Shown here piece by piece: positions 5,410 to 6,674 of a DNA stretch of 6,674 nt. Source of the stretch: Acidimicrobiia bacterium (GTDB lineage: Bacteria > Actinomycetota > Acidimicrobiia > Acidimicrobiales > Ilumatobacteraceae); contig RGSV01000060.1 in NCBI GenBank assembly GCA_010025655.1, forward strand, positions 1 to 6,674. Reading direction: 5' to 3'. The position numbers and the translations under genes are program-made. The notes beneath the pieces are model-generated. The model was given only the letters and a program-made list of their open reading frames with translations. It was not told where the DNA came from and did no database searches. Each line of letters begins with the position of its first letter. The first letter of the stretch is position 1.

Positions 5410-6555
5410 GTGACCCTCGCTTCTCCCACCGAGTGGAGTCTTGACCCCTCGGTTCGGTATCTCAACCACGGGTCGTTCGGTGCTGTCCCCCGTGAGGTGG
5501 CGCGAGTGCAACAAGCCATTCGCGCCGAGATGGATCACAATCCAAATCTCTTCTTTCGCTCGCGTCTGCCCTCGATGTTGGTCGAGGCTCGAGCCACGTG
5601 TGCTGCCGCGCTTGGTGCCTCCGGTGACGACCTCGCCTTCGTGCCCAATGCATCGCAGGGAGTTCTCGCCGCCGCAGCGTCGGTAGTACGACACGGCACC
5701 AAGATCGCAACGATGACGTCGAACTACGGCGGCGTGGTGCTCGGCCTGCGTTCGCTCGCCCGACGAGCCGATGCCACGCTGCGCGAGTTATCCGCCCTGC
5801 CGCCGGCGCAGGCAACGCCATTGACGTGTGTCGCCGAGATCGTAAATCAACTCGGCGATACCGACGTGCTCGTCATCGACCAGATCGTCGCCACGAGCGC
5901 GCAGCTGAACCCCATCGCAGAGATCGCAGCTGCCGTACGTGCGGTGCGGCCCGAGTGTTTCATCGTGGTCGACGCAGCACACGTCGCGGGTCAGGTGGTG
6001 CCGGCGATTCCGCCCGGCATCGATGCGTGGGTCAGCAACTTTCACAAGTGGGTCGCTGCTCCGAGCCCATCGGCAGCTCTTGTTGCATGTTCGGCGCGCG
6101 CTCGCGCTGCTCTTGAGCCGCTTGCCGGTAGTTGGAATGCAGAACGCGGTTTTCCACTCTCCTTTGACACACAGGGCACCGCCGACTTGTCGTCGTATCT
6201 CGCTACGCCAGCTGCGTTCGAGTTCTTGTCACGCTGGCCGTGGGCCGAGCGCGATGCGCACTGCCGCCGTGTGGTTGGTCTGGCTGCCGAGATGCTGGCC
6301 GAGGCCTGGGGTGTGGCGCTACCGACGCACCCCGAGCTGCGAGCGCCGAATCTACGCATCGTGCCGTTGCCCGGTGCACGACATCTTGACACCGCAGCCG
6401 AAGATGCACTGATTACTGCTGCGCGTCACCACCTGCGTGCCGAAATTGCCATCACGAGCCCCGGTGGAGTCACCGGCGTGCGCCTGTCGGCATTTCTTTA
6501 CAACGAAGTCACCGACTACGAATGCCTCATCGGGCTGCCCGCCCTCGTGCACTAA
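5410..6555 (+). CDS. Class V aminotransferase-fold PLP enzyme, isopenicillin-N-epimerase-like
   Basis: A 381-residue cytosolic fold-type I PLP enzyme, normal length for the CefD-like branch. The family opening YLNHGSFGAVPREV is at 17-30. The cofactor ring-contact VVDAAHVAG lies at 186-194 with Asp188, and the Schiff-base lysine is Lys213 in NFHKW. GTADLSSYLATPAA (256-269) and RLSAFLYNEVTDY (358-370) are typical of the family. Members epimerise, desulfurate, lyse or transaminate amino-acid substrates; most annotated CefD-like proteins do not make penicillins, and no beta-lactam genes are nearby. The start is GTG with GAGGG 6 nt upstream. The gap from the HU stop is 72 nt and filled by a hairpin, so the gene may be read through from HU or have its own promoter. 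The fold is certain; the substrate is unknown. Confidence 0.92.
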   Translation: MTLASPTEWSLDPSVRYLNHGSFGAVPREVARVQQAIRAEMDHNPNLFFRSRLPSMLVEARATCAAALGASGDDLAFVPNASQGVLAAAASVVRHGTKIATMTSNYGGVVLGLRSLARRADATLRELSALPPAQATPLTCVAEIVNQLGDTDVLVIDQIVATSAQLNPIAEIAAAVRAVRPECFIVVDAAHVAGQVVPAIPPGIDAWVSNFHKWVAAPSPSAALVACSARARAALEPLAGSWNAERGFPLSFDTQGTADLSSYLATPAAFEFLSRWPWAERDAHCRRVVGLAAEMLAEAWGVALPTHPELRAPNLRIVPLPGARHLDTAAEDALITAARHHLRAEIAITSPGGVTGVRLSAFLYNEVTDYECLIGLPALVH

Positions 6556-6587
6556 CTGGCACCGCGGCTGCACCGCGAGCGCCCAGT
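6555..6587. terminator. Stem-loop between convergent PLP enzyme and tRNA-Glu
   Basis: ACTGG (6555-6559) can pair with CCAGT (6583-6587), enclosing an inner 5-bp stem CGCGG (6563-6567) with CCGCG (6573-6577) around the loop CTGCA. It begins at the last base of the aminotransferase stop codon and lies just past the 3' end of the tRNA on the other strand, so it could serve both transcripts. No T-tract follows on the plus strand; on the minus strand a terminator lying inside this short gap would have to act on RNA beyond the CCA end. Confidence 0.4.
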
Positions 6588-6591
6588 CAAC

Positions 6592-6667
6592 TGGCACTCC
6601 CAACGGGATTTGAACCCGTGCCGCAGCCTTGAGAGGGCTGTGTCCTAGGCCGCTAGACGATGGGAGC
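6592..6667 (-). tRNA. tRNA-Glu (anticodon CTC)
   Basis: A complete 76-nt cloverleaf including an encoded CCA (6592-6594). The acceptor stem pairs GCTCCCA with TGGGAGT (G1-T72 wobble), with discriminator G73. The D arm contains the usual GTCTAGCGGCCTAGGAC. The anticodon stem CAGCC/GGCTG holds loop CTCTCAA with anticodon CTC at 6633-6631, and the T arm is ACGGG-TTCAAAT-CCCGT. A CTC anticodon, the D-arm sequence and G73 all agree with tRNA-Glu reading GAG codons. Only 7 nt lie beyond its 5' end in the window, so its promoter is not seen. Confidence 0.96.
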
Positions 6668-6674
6668 CTGAACG

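Noticed and set aside
5410..6555. Assigning the PLP enzyme as a true isopenicillin N epimerase (cefD)
   Set aside because: No other beta-lactam biosynthesis gene is present, and the family has many functions; only the fold is supported.

Overview
The window looks like chromosomal DNA of a GC-rich actinobacterium. The signs are GC-rich codon third positions, frequent GTG starts, few Shine-Dalgarno sites, a single-cluster ferredoxin beside a cytochrome P450, an HU protein with a Lys/Ala tail, and a tRNA-Glu with encoded CCA. The gene set would suit Acidimicrobiia/Ilumatobacter-like lineages, but that placement is an impression from gene content, not a computed result.

Layout, left to right. 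(1) Positions 1-2208, minus strand: an MFS exporter-like permease followed by an SGNH-hydrolase-like lipoprotein. The two overlap by 4 nt (ATGA) and form a probable two-gene operon. The lipoprotein frame runs off the left edge, and its last ~70 visible residues are of doubtful authenticity. (2) Positions 2209-2230: a 22-nt divergent spacer with a possible two-way -10 element. (3) Positions 2231-3401, plus strand: an amidase-signature hydrolase split between two reading frames and missing its central GGSSGG segment with both catalytic serines. This is a deletion pseudogene or an assembly collapse. (4) Positions 3396-3452: three degenerate 19-nt tandem units. (5) Positions 3474-4889: a [3Fe-4S]-type ferredoxin and a cytochrome P450, 3 nt apart, forming an evident redox pair. 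(6) Positions 4987-5337: an HU-family nucleoid protein, preceded by an inverted repeat and followed by a GC-rich hairpin that reaches into the ribosome binding site of the next gene. (7) Positions 5410-6555: a class V, isopenicillin-N-epimerase-like PLP enzyme. (8) Positions 6592-6667, minus strand: tRNA-Glu(CTC), convergent with the PLP enzyme and separated from it by a stem-loop.

Apart from the ferredoxin/P450 pair and the permease/lipoprotein pair, the genes do not form an obvious single pathway. I see no CRISPR array, integrase, transposase, toxin-antitoxin pair or defence system, and cannot support a claim of a new system. The most informative observation is the frame-breaking internal deletion in the amidase. 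Next are the small repeat and regulatory structures: the 15-nt repeat in the permease linker, the 19-nt repeats, and the hairpins flanking HU.
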